Shown: piece after piece, positions 12,125-24,715 of the stretch
How positions within the stretch are numbered: position 1 is the first letter of the stretch
Layout of the letters: each line of letters begins with the position of its first letter
Source of the DNA: Paguma larvata
Lineage: Eukaryota; Chordata; Mammalia; Carnivora; Viverridae
Length of the DNA stretch: 64,000 bases
NCBI GenBank assembly: GCA_030068075.1
Contig: CM057826.1
Coordinates: forward strand, 64,205,312-64,269,311
Direction of reading: 5' to 3'
The notes under the pieces: model-generated
What the model saw: the letters and a program-made list of their open reading frames with translations, nothing else
The model's database searches: none
Told to the model about the DNA's origin: nothing
Position numbers and translations under genes: made by a program

Positions 12125-12304
12125 TTTATTTTCCATGTTGCCACAGGCAACAGCATTGCTAAACTCTCTGTCCTAGTGAGTAAGGTCCTCTTTCTTCTTG
12201 CTTCCAGCAGCTTTCTCTTTGCTTTCCTTTAGGCCCTTCCCAGCAGCCTTCTTGAGGGCCCCAAGGCTTTCACTGATGCTCTCCTCCAGGTCCTTCCTGC
12301 TGCC
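12125..12304 (-). pseudogene. Unassigned lysine-rich ORF remnant with poly(A) signal
   Basis: On the - strand 12304-12173 reads as 43 codons with a stop, beginning KDLEESISESLGALKKAAGK and ending near SKKKEDLTH. About 40 nt past the stop is an AATAAA (12130-12125). This looks like the 3' end of a copied mRNA, but I do not recognise the parent gene, there is no A-tail, and the upstream end stops at an in-frame TGA. It could also be a chance reading frame. Confidence 0.25.
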
Positions 12305-12309
12305 TCATG

Positions 12310-13600
12310 CAAAAACACACAGTGGAGAGTGAGGCCAGATCCTGCAGGGCCTTATCAACCATCATAAGGACTTCGGATTTTACTTTGAGCGAGAAGAGAA
12401 ACCACTGTAGGATGTTGAACAGAAGAATAAAGCGATCTCATCTCTGTTTTAACAGAATTCCTCTCAATGCACAGGTAGATAGAGGGCTTACCAGTAAAAG
12501 GGTTGCTTAAGAAATCCAGGTAAACTGGGATGACCACTTGGATCTGGGAGTGGTGAGAATTTACCAGATTCTGTTTACATTTTCAACACAGAGCCAACAG
12601 GCTTTGCAGATGAATCAAAGAGATAGACGGTAAAGAGGTTTTGACCATAGCCAATGGAAGACTGTGGCGTCATACACGGGGATGCTAGAGACTGCAGGAG
12701 AACTGGTTTTTCTAGGAGGGATTAGAACCATCATTTCCCTTTTGGGCATATAAAGTTTGAGATTCTAATAGATGTTTAAATGGAGATGTCAAGTAGACAG
12801 CTGGATTCTGGGGACGGTTCTGGTCCGGCTATACATTTGGGAGTTGTTAGTACATAGATTGAATTTAAAGCCAGGAGCCTTGCTGTAAGGTGTGAGCCTG
12901 AGGCAGTCTAGCCTTCTTCCTGCTTAGAGAGATAATGAGCAACCAGCAAAGGAAATTGTGAAGGTATGTATGGCCTGTAAGGTGAGAGCAAAAGCCCAAA
13001 GGGACAGGTGTCCTAGAAACTACATGACAAATGCATTTCAAGCAAGTGGGTGACGGCTCCGTGTCTATCACTAGATTTAGCAGTAGGTGGTGGAATGTGT
13101 TCTAAAGGGAGTTCAAGAGGGAAGAGAGCAAACATAGGATAGAATAACTATTTCTCTCCCCAAGATTTAAAATGCAGAAGTGAAATGGTCAGATATAGGG
13201 GTCAAAAAGACCTTTTATTTATTTATTTTTTTAATTACGGGAGAAATACAGGCATGAATTGTGCTAGGAATTATTCTATAGAAAGGGAAACTTCAGTCCT
13301 GGAAAGGAAGCAGAAAGTTGCTGGAAAAATGTTCCTGAATAGAGGAGACGGGATGAGGTTCAGTGGAGCAGGGACAGCTCATCCATAGTGATAGAGACAT
13401 CAGCACGGAGGCAGGCAGGTTTGGTAGATGTCATGAGAAGCCATGCACATGGTCTTCCAACTGCTTCAAGTTTCTTTGTGAAATAAGCAAGGCCATCAGC
13501 TCAGAGTGTGAGAAGAGGGGAGGAGAAAGTGTGGAGTTATCTAGGCAAGTGAAAGAATAAAATGTGGTAGGATTCTCAGTTCCCCTGGGTTATTGATAAT
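12310..13600 (-). repeat. L2 LINE ORF2 remnant
   Basis: Read in reverse this follows the L2 ORF2: 'tgcagggccttatcaaccat', 'aaggacttcggattttactt', 'agagccaacaggctttgcag', 'gtttgagattctaatagatg', 'agtagacagctggattctgg', 'cagcaaaggaaattgtgaag'. The right boundary is unclear and the family likeness fades after about 13080. Confidence 0.6.
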
Positions 13601-13623
13601 GAATTTAAAATGAGCCCGTCTAA

Positions 13624-13835
13624 GGGTGCCTAGGTGTCTTAGTCAGTTAAGCATCTGACTCCTGATTTTGGCTCTGGTCATAATTGCTTCAGTTTGTGAG
13701 TTCGAGCCCTGCACTGGGCACTGCACTGATAGCATGGAGCCTGCTTGGGATTCTGTTTCCCTCTCTCTCTGCCCTTCCCCCACTGGTTTTCTATCTCTCT
13801 CTTAAAGTAAATAAAAATAACTTTAAAAAAATTAC
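13624..13835 (+). mobile_element. CAN-SINE with target duplication
   Basis: Head 'gggtgcctaggtgtcttag', B box 'tgagttcgagccct', 'gagcctgcttgggattctg' and A-rich tail. 'aaaatgagcccgtcta' on the left and 'aaaatgagcacatctg' on the right are the target duplication. Confidence 0.92.
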
Positions 13836-14229
13836 AAAATGAGCACATCTGTGGTTGTGCAATTTGAATCTGCAGTTATGACCAGCCTCCTGGGTGCTGG
13901 CATGGGAAAGAGAGAGGTGGTGGGCTTTTTGCAGTGGATATTATGGAGGGAAGATTGTGCGAGGGAAATGAGGAAGACTGGAAGTGACACCTATGCCCAG
14001 CGTGTGAGGCAAGTGAGGACATGAGTGAGGGGTGGGAGGGAGGGACTGTGAAAAGGTAGTAGGATCACTGAATTGTGTGTCCTGGTGGAATCAGAATTTT
14101 AGAGGGAGTGAGCTGAGAAAAGAGGAGTTGGTAGTTGAGGATAAGAATCTTGGAACAGAGGTTATGTGTTCCTATCCAGACAGTGCCCCAGAGAGTGGCT
14201 TGACCTTAGGTTAACACGGAAGGGGGTTC

Positions 14230-14430
14230 AGTTCCTTGGATCTTCTGTTCTATAATTTGGGACAGGTTGTTTAAATATTCAGTGTTTCAGTTTCCTTGTT
14301 TGCAAAATGGCATATATTTATAGCAGTTCCTACTTCACTGAGTTATTAAGAGGAGTAAGTGAATAAATACATGGAAAGTCTTCACCAGTGCTTGGCACAT
14401 GGTAAACATTTAATAACTGTTGTCCATTAC
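14230..14430 (+). repeat. MIR SINE
   Basis: 'cagtttccttgtttgcaaaa', 'cactgagttattaagaggag', 'agtgcttggcacatggtaaa' and 'catttaataactgttg' are the MIR 3' half in order. Confidence 0.75.
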
Positions 14431-15265
14431 TATTGATTGCCCTTTTTTATTTTTTAACCCTTATTTCTATGACTCTTAGACTGGTGCCAGAGTCCATGGA
14501 TGGGAACTGAGGAATAGTCCTGGGGCCAGTGACACCTCATGAGGAGCCAGATGAACCAATAGGGAGACAGTGGAGTCCACTTTGATTAACAAACGAGGCC
14601 TTATTACGACCCACCCTCCCCCCAGCCCCATGTAGATTGCCCAATTTCAGGCCCTTGTTTTTGTTGCCGCTGTGGGTTAGCTCTGTTACGGTGGTTTTAC
14701 CTGAGGAGCTACAACTTCCGTGATTCATACCAAGAAGCAAATTAAAACCACGTTCTGTTCATGTTGCTTAGAGGTTCTGGGAGCTGTCTGCAGGGGCACT
14801 GGGGAAAGCACAAGTAACTATTACAACAGTGCTGAATTTCTTAGAACATATGTGCAAATTATGTCGACTCCTCGAACTCCCTAGGAATGAACTGTAGTAT
14901 CATTTTTTTGAGATCTCTGTGGCTCTGTAGTCCCCTATGGATGGTCAATTCTTTTTATACTACTCCCTTAGATCAAGAGATTGCCTTTTGGTTTTGTTCT
15001 AACTGATGAAAACTGTGTGTGCTTTTAAAACCCTTTTTGATCTCCAGGAAACATTATTAAATATCATTATAGCATTCTTAAATTCTCAAAAGAGAATCAG
15101 CATTACAGACAGTGTGAAATAAGATGCAGTAAAGCTTTTATTATTTTATGTTGTCCTTCCTTTATCTAAAAATTTTAGGGCTTATTGTACTGTTAGAACT
15201 CTAGGACACTCCGAAAGAACAGTTGTCAGATGAAAGGTCGGACTGTGAATTAAATATATATCTTC

Positions 15266-15479
15266 TTTTTTTTAGCGTTTATTTATTTTTGAGAGACATA
15301 GAGATAGAGCATGAGCAGGGGAAGGGCAGAGAGAGAGGGAGACACAGAATCCGAAGCAGGCTCCAGGCTCTGATGAGCCATCAGCACAGAGCCCGATGTG
15401 GGGCTCGAACTCACAGACTGTGAGATCGTGACCTGAGCCGAAGTCGGCCGCTTAACCGACTGAGCCACCCAGGCGCCCC
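15266..15479 (-). mobile_element. CAN-SINE with exact 15-bp target duplication
   Basis: Well-preserved inverted felid SINE ending in 'gactgagccacccaggcgcc'. Flanked by identical 'taaatatatatcttc' at 15251-15265 and 15480-15494. Confidence 0.97.
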
Positions 15480-17639
15480 TAAATATATATCTTCCGAAGG
15501 TTAGGCTATTGATTTACTGGACACTGTTAGAGTTTTAAAATCTAATTCCAAGACTGTTACCTAGAGAATTGATGAAATTGAGACATTAGCAGCCAAGGTG
15601 AATGAAAGATGCTTAGGGCATTTAGCCAAGACTGTCAGAGAGTGAGAAGGAACTGGGGCCTGTCTGTCATTTCTTCCCAGTTTACATAAATGCTCTTATT
15701 AAGACTGGTAGGACTGAAGAGGTAAGAACACCTAACTGCTCACCTCTTGTACTCTGGCAAAGGGCCAGAGCCAAAGAGGGCTACTGTCTTGACTCCTTCG
15801 TGACTAGGTCTTGGGGCTGCAGGCTGTTCACATTCTCCTGTGGGAAGAAGCCGACTGTGGAAATCAGAAAGAGAGGTGGGTTCCATTTTGGTTAATTGTT
15901 ATCCTTCTACAAAGGAGGATCTAATCCAGCTCGTGAGAATATACACATTACAGGATATAAGTTTGAAATAACAGGGTAGGGAAAAAAAGAGGGAGAAAGT
16001 GATAGATTTTTCTAGAGTATGAACTGCTTAAATGTTGAGAGAGAATGAGAGATGAGGCTGTCTCTCCTTGTGACCATTGAGGTAGGCAAGTAGGCTTCAC
16101 ACCAAAGCATAATTCAGAAACGCCACTCTGCAGCCCAGCCCTACAGTGGACAGTGCTCTGCTCTCTGCTCCCCCCTCTCCCCCAACCCAGAGCAGATGGA
16201 AAGACTGGATGCGCTTTTTCTCTTTCTGGAAGTCCTCTGTAAACGCTGGTTTCTTAGCCGAGTGTTTGTTAGCTGTTGGGCAGCGCTGCTTTCAAGGTCA
16301 TGCTCAGCTGTAAAGAACTTGGAGTATTATGTTCTGTGTTGTCACTTAAAAATGCTTTTAGATTTAAAAAATGTATTTGCTTTATGAGCTGTTGAGTTGG
16401 TAGACCTCATCTTTATAAAAATTAAGGCTCTGTTCTCCATTTCTGTATTTTGGAAAAGTTGTTTATTCGTGAACTGCTATTCAAAGTTTTTCTCTTCAGT
16501 GATGTCTTCCTACACTTACCCTGCAGAACTAATGTTTTCAGTATATAATTTTGTCATCTCATACACATTCATCTCATATACGGTATTATCTCACTTAGCA
16601 TATTGTATTGTAATTCTGTGTCTGTGTCTCTTGCTAGGCTGTGAGTGCCTCAGGGCTGAGTCTTTGTTTCCCCATATGTCCCAGGATAGGGTCTGGCCCC
16701 AGTATAGGGTCTCACATGACATAGAAAGACCATGTATAGTGGGTATTCCATAAATGTTGAATGAATGATTTCCCAGTTGTAGAGCCTACGTATGTTCTGG
16801 ATGTAGGCCTCAAAACTGGAGTATTGTGTTCATTGGCAAATTCTTGTGCCCTTTTTACTTTTTGGTTATGGGGTAGCCGCCTGATGTGTTTTGTGGTGAT
16901 CAGACACGTGCTATGTTTGATGGATTTTTGATAATGAGCCGTGACAAGGGCCATTACAGTACGGCTCCTTGGTTCCAAGGTCATTTCTTTCTCTTGGTTG
17001 AGCATAAGTGGGTTTTACATTTTAAGATGTTAGCTTGTGAAACTGGTGGCTCATGTTTATTATTTACGTTCTGGTGCATTTATCATCGTCTGACCTCTAT
17101 AACCTCTGGTTTCCATTTGGATCAAATGAGATTTGTGCGCGGCGAGCGCTGGACTGATGCCTCGCATGTCTAATGTGCACTGAGCTGATTGAACAGCCTT
17201 TGACTGTCCTGGCTCCCTGTTTTGCTGCAGAATTGTAATTTCTAACTCATCTCAGAACCTTCATTGTATTTTTTCACCACACAAATCTGATCGAGGTCGA
17301 GGAAAGAGATTTATTTTAAAATTATATAGATTATCACTGATGGGAGATTTTCCCCATGTTAACCAGTTTTTATTACATTTAGTTAAAAGCTTCCTGTTGT
17401 TTTTTTTTTTTTTTCCTAATGACTTAAAAACATTCTGGAAGCAAAATGAATTAGTTTAAAGACTAAAATTAATTAGTTTAAAGACTCTTTTTGTAAAGTT
17501 TGTTTTCTTGGGATGATGTTAGGAGGAGAGAACAGGAAGCTGTCCTCAAACTTCTGTTTCTTCTTAGTTTCAAGTTGAGATTAGACAGAAAACAATAAAC
17601 CAGCGACCCATTCCATCCCCTTCTTTCCTGTCCCAAGCA

Positions 17640-17905
17640 CTTGGTAAGGCTTCATTTATAGATGTGATATAGGGCCAAAACTAAGACCTCATACTATGTG
17701 TGCCTTGACATCTGGGGAAATTGAGAGAGCTTCTAATGGCCAGTAACCCTCAAGAACCTCAGGTGGCTGACACCTTGACTTTGGCCTTCAAGCAGAGAAA
17801 CTAACTTTGCTCCAAGATCTACAGAACTTGGCGATAATAAATGGACATTGTCTTAAGCCTCTATCTTGCGATAACTTGTTATGACAGCAATAGAAACCCA
17901 ATGCA
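17640..17905 (+). repeat. MLT1-like LTR (MaLR) 3' part
   Basis: 'gacaccttgactttggcctt', 'aataaatggacattgtctta', 'agcctctatcttgcgataac' and 'cagcaatagaaacccaatgc' resemble the end of MaLR LTRs. The left boundary is uncertain. Confidence 0.55.
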
Positions 17906-18235
17906 AGTGTTTATGGTTATTTGTGTGTGTGTTTCTTGGTTTTATCCTCTTGGGAAAAAATCCAGGAATAGTCAAAACTTTTATTGAACATAAATGCCAA
18001 GAAACATTCCATCTACCTGTTTCCATGTTATAGGAAGCATCCATAGCTTTATATACTTAGAGGGAAAGGGTCTGCTCTGTGTTCAACACACAGCTTAACA
18101 TTTGGATTGATTGTATATTTGGATAAACCAGTATTTCCCTAGGATCCATTATTATAATACCAAAACCACATCTCCTTAATAGTCACTGTGAGCTCTGAAA
18201 GCGGTTAACAGATTTTGGCCTGTGCTTCAAATGCT

Positions 18236-18479
18236 TTTTTTAATTTTTATTTTATTTTATTTTATTTTATTTTATTTTGTTTTGTTTTGTTTTGTTTATG
18301 TATTTTTGAGAGAGAGAGAGAGAGTGGGCAAGAGGCAGAGAGAGGGAGACGTAGAATCTGAAGCAGGCTCCAGGCTCTGAGCTATCAGCACAGAGTCCGA
18401 CATGGGGCTCAACCCATGAATGGTGAAATCATGACCTGAGCCAAAGTCAGATGCTCAGCCAACTGAGCCACCCAGGCTC
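18236..18479 (-). mobile_element. CAN-SINE with expanded (TTTTA)n/(TTTTG)n tail
   Basis: Inverted felid SINE whose A-tail has become a (TTTTA)n then (TTTTG)n run at 18241-18298. Head 'actgagccacccaggctcc'. 'caaatgc' flanks both sides. Confidence 0.92.
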
Positions 18480-19364
18480 CAAATGCCTTTATTTTAAAAG
18501 TGAGTGATTCTACACTTTTAAAAATTGAGAAATGATAAGGACCAGAATAATGAGAATTGTGTTATAAGTGGCTACACTTATTTATATTGGTTACTTTGCC
18601 TTTTAAAAGAGTCTTAAAACAGAAATTGCTGTATGAGAGGCAAGTAGTGAGATGATACAGGGGATAGAGTTCTGTACTGTAATAAAATCTTAATATGACT
18701 ATGACATACATTTAGTGTGAATAATTGTTACAGGAAAAAGAGGTAAGGGGGTTGTATAAGATATTACACTTACACTGTGTACTTACTGCTCTTGTTGTAC
18801 AACAGATCAGGTACTTCTGCCCTCAGTGAGGGGGACGGAAAGGGCAACCTGGCAGGAAGGTTCTCTTGGATCCCCCTGTGACCTGTGATTCCTGACCCAG
18901 AGGTGTCAGGAGAGTGTGAATGTTTTTACCATGCACAAAAGTGCTGGGAATAAAGTGGCTCAAGGTGAGCCAGCTCCTGCTCCCTGCTGTGAGAATTGCC
19001 TCTTCTTCATTTAGGAATGTTTGAAAATGGAAACTTGGGACCTCTAACCCTTAACCCACAGGGCCTGCAATCCCTTCCACTGTGCACTTCTGTGAGAGAC
19101 CCCGATGCTCTCCCCTGTGCTTTATTGGTTCTCTTTTGCTGTTCTCCCAGATGGAGAGACAGGGATGAAGGATTGTTCTTTTTTTTTTTTTCTTAAGTGA
19201 TTTTATTTCACAAAGGTAAGGTTTAAGGAAGGCCTGTCACCAGGGCCAAAAATTCTCCCATTACTGTCTAAATTTCTGTTCCTCAAAGATTAACTTGAAT
19301 TCATAAGCAAATACCTTAGACTGGCTAAAGACATTTAATAAGAATTTGACCCTCAGACCTTAAT

Positions 19365-19590
19365 AATAATCATCACTAGCATGTGCTGCATATTTAGTAT
19401 GAACCAGGGACTATTCTAAAGACTTGAGGAATTCATGTATTTAATCCTCACAGCAAGCCTATGAAGAATGTTTGGAGAAGTCCAGTAACTTGTTCCAGGT
19501 TCCATGGTGATGATGAGGGGAGAGCCAGGACCAAATCCAGCTGGGTCTGCTCTGGGACTCGGACCCTCAGCCACCGTGCTAAGTTGCCTT
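19365..19590 (-). repeat. MIR SINE
   Basis: Antisense MIR: 'gcatatttagtatgaaccag', 'tttaatcctcacagcaagcc' and 'agccaggaccaaatccagct' follow the MIR order in reverse. Confidence 0.65.
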
Positions 19591-20064
19591 TCCTGGAGGA
19601 TTCACGAGGATTTGACTTAATTTGTTTGCTTTCTTCCTAACATCTAGCAGTACTACCTGTAAGGGATAGGACAGCAAGTGAATAGAGTGAGGATGTTTGA
19701 AGGAGGAATGGTTGTAGGACGCTTGTGATGGGGACTTTGGAAAGAGACTTGGGGAGCATTCTCTGCAGCCATTGTTTTCCTGCTCACCAGCATCTTGAAA
19801 TTACTGACCTTCTAATCAGCAAGAGAACTTAACCAAGAACCTACAACTACTGTTTCTCTTCTTCTCTCTGAACATCAACATCATTTTTCTTTAGTGTTCT
19901 AGCTACGGAAAGCTCTTGCGTATATTTCTGTATATATGTAATAAGTTAAATATTTGTTAAGCATTTAAATGTCATTTCAAATAACACTTGGCAAATGTTC
20001 TTAAAGCGAAGGCCAACAAAAATCAACTAATGTCTATAATCACCCTTTTTTTTCCCCCTCACAG

Positions 20065-20116
20065 TATTGGCTGGATCCTGCAAAAACCCTTGCCGAACAC
20101 AAAGAACTAATCAACA
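20065..20116 (+). CDS. EPB41L4A: EPB41L4A exon a (FERM lobe F1)
   Basis: The 52-nt exon encodes YWLDPAKTLAEHKELIN in phase 0 plus the first base of the next codon. The acceptor is a strong C/T tract ending 'cccctcacag' and the donor is 'gtaggt'. The joint codon A|CT gives Thr, producing ...NTGPPY across the intron, as in the family. It covers the end of the ubiquitin-like F1 lobe of the FERM domain, which begins in exons left of the window. Confidence 0.95.
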
Positions 20117-20689
20117 GTAGGTATTAATGTTAATTTTGTTAAGGCGTGCCTTGAATATGATACAACGTCCATAATTAGTTGGATGCAGAAATATGCTATA
20201 GTAGTACAGGAATGAGTACTAGTACTCGAGTACCATAATATGGAAATGGATGTCGTGTGCATTGCCAGACTCTGACTCCAAACTCTGATTAAATTTTAGG
20301 TTATAAAGACTCCGAGTAGATCTTAATTGAATTTGGCTTGGGTATGCCTGTCGTTGGCAGTGATTTTAAAAATTTTCTTGTCTTTAAAATTTCACCCTAA
20401 AACAGAAAAGGTAGAGAGGCATTGATTTGGAAAAAAAGGTGGACATTTGACCTTCTATAGAGCTTGAGTTTCTTGGATTAAGGAGTGATCACACACTCTT
20501 ATGTACTGAGGCAGTAATTAAGGACTGCCCTTGTGTCCTGAAAGACTTCTATGACTGCAGAAAGGATCCATCTGTTTATAGGGGATACCTTTTGGTTTTA
20601 CCAATATGAATCTTATTAGGTAATTGAGAGTATAATTAAGGTTATACTCCATAACTTTAATTTCCATAACAGATTTTTATTTATAAAAG

Positions 20690-20905
20690 TATATGCATGT
20701 GTGCACATACACATGATCCTTAAGTGTGCAAAAGGGTACTTATATTTTAATTATCCTTTTAAAAGTATAAAATATATAATATAAAATGTACCATGTTAAC
20801 CGCTTTTGAGTGGCATTAAATACATTCATTGTGCAACCATTACTACTGTCTCCAAAAGTTTTTTATCACCCCAAACTGAAACTTTGTACTCATTAAACCA
20901 TTTTG
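20690..20905 (-). repeat. Old L1 3' fragment
   Basis: 'acattcattgtgcaaccatt' and 'tatcaccccaaactgaaact' are diverged versions of the antisense L1M 3' UTR blocks. Confidence 0.6.
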
Positions 20906-22203
20906 CTTTAATATGAAAATTATTTCTAATAAGATGTAGTGGATTTGTTGGGCCTGTATGACCCCCCATTCTGAATCTGTACTTCACATGTTTATTGGCT
21001 TATTCCCTGTGATAAAATTCGTCACTTCATGGACCCGAAGGGCAGGAACAAAGCTGTGCCTCAGAAAGGAACTGGAAACTAGGTATTGCAAAACTATCAG
21101 GAACTCAGCAAGTACTGTTTCTCTGGACATCACCATCATTTTTGTTTCTCTTTGTTTATCCATGTCTATGGAGGAAGCCTCCACAGTGTCCAGGTTACAT
21201 CTTTAGCCATAAGCAGACTTGGCCGGCTGTCTCTGAATGCAGGTCTCAGTTCTACAGGAGGGTGCATCTGACCACCCCAGTTTGAATCAGGAGCTCACCT
21301 CAGTCTATTCAGCTATGCCTGGGCTTCTTCAAGGTCAATACAAACATAGCTGCTAGGGGACCAGCTCTGGATGAGACTGAAAGACCGTTTCAGAAATAGG
21401 GGCTTGCCGCCAGCCTGTGGGGGTGACAACCCTCAAAATATGTACCTTAGACATCACCGAGTTCTGCCTATTCAGCCTACACAGGAGTAAGTTCTAATTC
21501 ATAAGGGGTTCATGACTTGCTATGGTTGAGAAGCAAGTTGGTAGCAGAAGTCTTCTGACTTCCACTGCTTCTGTGTTTCTAGTATTCTTCCTGAATGAGC
21601 TGCCTACTAAAGACCAAGGGGGGTGGGGGAGGGGGGAGGATACAAGAAATGAGGTTTGAATGCAGGTAACTTCCTCGAAGTATCTGCATATAAATGGTGG
21701 GAGTTCTAGTTTAAAAAGTGCCATCCCTCAGGATGTAGAAATCTGTACTTTCCCCCCAAAATTCAGTCATAGTGATAAATACAGTAAATCTATCCTATCT
21801 GTTTGAACCAAATACTTAAAAAAATATATATACCAGTTTAAAAATTAGAAAAATATCAGGAATGATTATCTTAAAATAAACTCACAGGATTTTTATTAAT
21901 AAGTTGAGATTTCTATCCACGTGATGAAGAAAAATGTAAATTATTTAATGTGCATGATTAGTATTCCTAAGTACATTTCAAGTATTTATTTCTTCACATG
22001 GTATGAAATATTCTTTTTAAATATCTATAATCTGTACAATTGCTTTTTAATCCTAAATAAATATCTTCCTATCAAAATTTCAATGTACAGTAAGAATAAA
22101 ACACCAATAGTGAAGGAAGATGATGTAACTAAAGAATACATAATCTTTATATTTTATCTCATGAAATAATTTGATAATTAATGAAGGAAAATGGCTCTCA
22201 TGC

Positions 22204-22229
22204 CTGACTAATCTAAGTAGATTAGTCAG
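22204..22229. repeat. Perfect palindrome, 12-bp arms
   Basis: The arms are 'ctgactaatcta' (22204-22215) and its exact reverse complement (22218-22229), separated by 2 nt. It sits in AT-rich intron sequence with no identified element around it. Confidence 0.95.
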
Positions 22230-24168
22230 AAAGATATCTGTAAAAATGATGGAGTATTTGCTAATCACCAGGATTTTCATTGATAAGTCTTGATTTATTT
22301 TTCCTTCTCATTGAAGACTTATTATTATTAAAGGTCTTGAAATTAGTCACAAAAGGTTTGGTAGAGTATTTCCATTTTCTGGCTTCGGTATTTTTTGCTA
22401 AAGTAAACAATATTAACTTACTTTACATGAAGATTTCTTAAAGGTAGATTCTATGAAAGACAGAGATTCAAGATCATAATAACGTAGGAGTTTGCTTCAT
22501 CAGTGCCTAATATTTATAGTCAGTATTAGAACAGGAAGCCAAAAAATAACCGATCAGACATATCCTTGCTCCAGAGTGTCCATGTCCATAGCTGTAGATC
22601 GATCTATAAAACAATGATGTATATGAAAGTATTTGCTTACTCGGAAGGTATTATAATTCTTTTTCTTCAGAGGCTATAAGGAATAGTGACCAGGAAGCAC
22701 TGGACTCTAGTTAGCTTACTTGGTTCTCAACCTTGTGATCTTAGACATGTTGTTTACCACTTTGGGTATTTGCTGTCTTCCCTATGTTACCAGGTGGTTG
22801 TGCAAAATCACATGTTGATGAAATATTTTTATACATTATCAAATGCAGTCAAGTGTAGTGATGCCTTATATTTAGAACCCAACCCATTTTATATGCAAGT
22901 GAGAAATAGAGGGCTGATTTGGGCCAAAAGTCCTTAAAGAAAATTTGCCAAAACTGAATGTTTTTAGTTGTGCATTTTTCAAACTTCTGCTTAACTTCTC
23001 ATCACTAAGTACATTCAAAATGGCTAAGCTTGGTCAGTTGGGCATAATCTGTCACGTTGTAGAGAATAAAAGCAACTCTGGAATTGGGACAGGGCCTTCT
23101 TCCTTTGTGCACTGTCTCCACAGCATCTGCGCTCCTCCCAGCCCCTAGGTCCCAGCCCCCTGTGGCCTGCAGGCACAGGCTGACCCATCTGCTTGGCAAC
23201 ACAGAGCTTGACTGACAGAAATGGATCAGCAGACGGTGGACTTCCTGATTCTTCTAAATATTTAATAATCTGTGCCTCCCTGACATCTATGTTCAGGGGT
23301 AAAGGTGTATTTGTCAGAAATATAAGCATAACAATTAAGTGATCATAGAAATCCAACATATGGAATCAACTCTAATGATAAGAGATTATAACAAAAATTT
23401 TTTAAATTCAATTTTTAAATAAGCTTTAGCTTAAGGAACGCCTGGTCCAGAAAGGTATAGATGAGGGGAGAGGAGCAAGGCCCTACTGTCGGCTAACTTC
23501 CATATGCTGGGACAGGGCTTTGGTTCCACAGACACAGCACGTGTGTGTCGGAATAACAGTAAATAATAACAGAGTTGGTATATTAAAAATGCATTATGGC
23601 TTTATGACCTGTTCAGCTTAATTTCCTCTACCCAGTCTCTAAATTTGTCCCTTTTTTTTACTCAGTAAAAATAAAAATAGAAAGACGAGGGTTACTTTGT
23701 GTTAATTACACAGTATCAGAGACTACCAGTCACAATATGTAGGTGGAAATATTTTTACTGACGTGTACATTTGACATCTTTTTTCGTGTGAGAGAGCTTT
23801 TGTTGAAGAAAAAAATTAGAGATTATGACCACTGATTAATATACCAGGTAAGAAATACATTTTAAAACAGATTAAATACAAGATCTAGTTACTCCACTGC
23901 ACAGAAGTTTTGGAAACAGTACAGGTTAGATTCAGACCCTCTGAAATGGAAATATTTCTAGTGAGAGCATAATCTGATGTTGTTGGCACCCAAGGGGCTT
24001 GTGTCCTCTTGCACAATACGAATGTTGAATTATATTGTATGTTTCCCCATGTAAGTACATTTCCAGCCTTATTTCATATATATATTTGGTATTCGTACAC
24101 ATTGTTCTGTGTGTAGTAAATGACAGAGATGAGAAATGTCTTCTTAAATGTATAAGAACACATTTTTA

Positions 24169-24394
24169 GGGGCGCCTGGGTGGCTCAGTCAGTTGGGTGT
24201 CTGACTCTTGATTTCATCTCAGGTCATGATCCTAGGGTCATGAGATCAAGCCTTGCATCAGGCTCCATGCCAAGTGTAGAGCCTGCTTGAGATTCTCTCT
24301 CTTCCCCTCCCCCCCTCCCCTGCTCTTTCTCTCTCTTTCCAAAAAAAACAAAAAATATAAATAAATAAAGAAGTAAAGAAATAAATTTAAAAAC
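24169..24394 (+). mobile_element. CAN-SINE, older subtype
   Basis: Head 'ggggcgcctgggtggctcag', 'aggtcatgatcctagggtca', 'agagcctgcttgagattctc', then a CT tail and an A-rich tail. The 'gggtcatgagatcaagcc' B-box region differs from the other copies. 'acatttttag' and 'acattcttag' flank it. Confidence 0.9.
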
Positions 24395-24529
24395 CCACAT
24401 TCTTAGACTCAGAAAAGTTTAGGAATAAGAAAAATATTGCTTATAATCCTACCACATAGCCATAGCCTCGCTGGTGATCTTTTTTTTTTTTTTCTTAAAA
24501 AAGGTGAGAGATACATATGGAAAGAAAAT

Positions 24530-24715
24530 TATTAGTTTTGCTAAGAGTAGAATTTAAATGTTCTCACACAAAAAGAAAAAAAGTGAATATGTAGTGGACG
24601 AATGTGTTATAGGGGGAATCCTTGCATAATGTATAGCAAATCATCACACTGCACACTTTAAATGTCTTGCAATTTAATTTGTCAGTTATACCTCATGAAA
24701 GCTGTGGAAAAGAAG
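24530..24715 (+). repeat. Old L1 3' end
   Basis: 'caaatcatcacactgcacac', 'tttaaatgtcttgcaattta' and 'gtcagttatacctcatgaaa' are diverged forms of the L1M 3' terminus. Confidence 0.65.

Larger units (their letters stand above)
1..20064 (+). other. EPB41L4A: Intron upstream of the first visible exon (partial)
   Basis: No coding exon of this gene was found here; the segment that should precede YWLDP (ending near SHQT in the family) was looked for and not seen. The intron contains repeats listed separately. The remaining stretches, among them 140-780, 880-1730, 3000-3390, 3650-5280, 5500-6340, 6540-8120, 9380-9480, 10150-10790, 11040-12120, 13850-14220, 14440-15250, 15495-17630 and 18490-19370, show no gene, RNA or repeat I can name. 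4580-5110 is AT-rich, repeat-free sequence with many TAAT cores. Confidence 0.75.
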
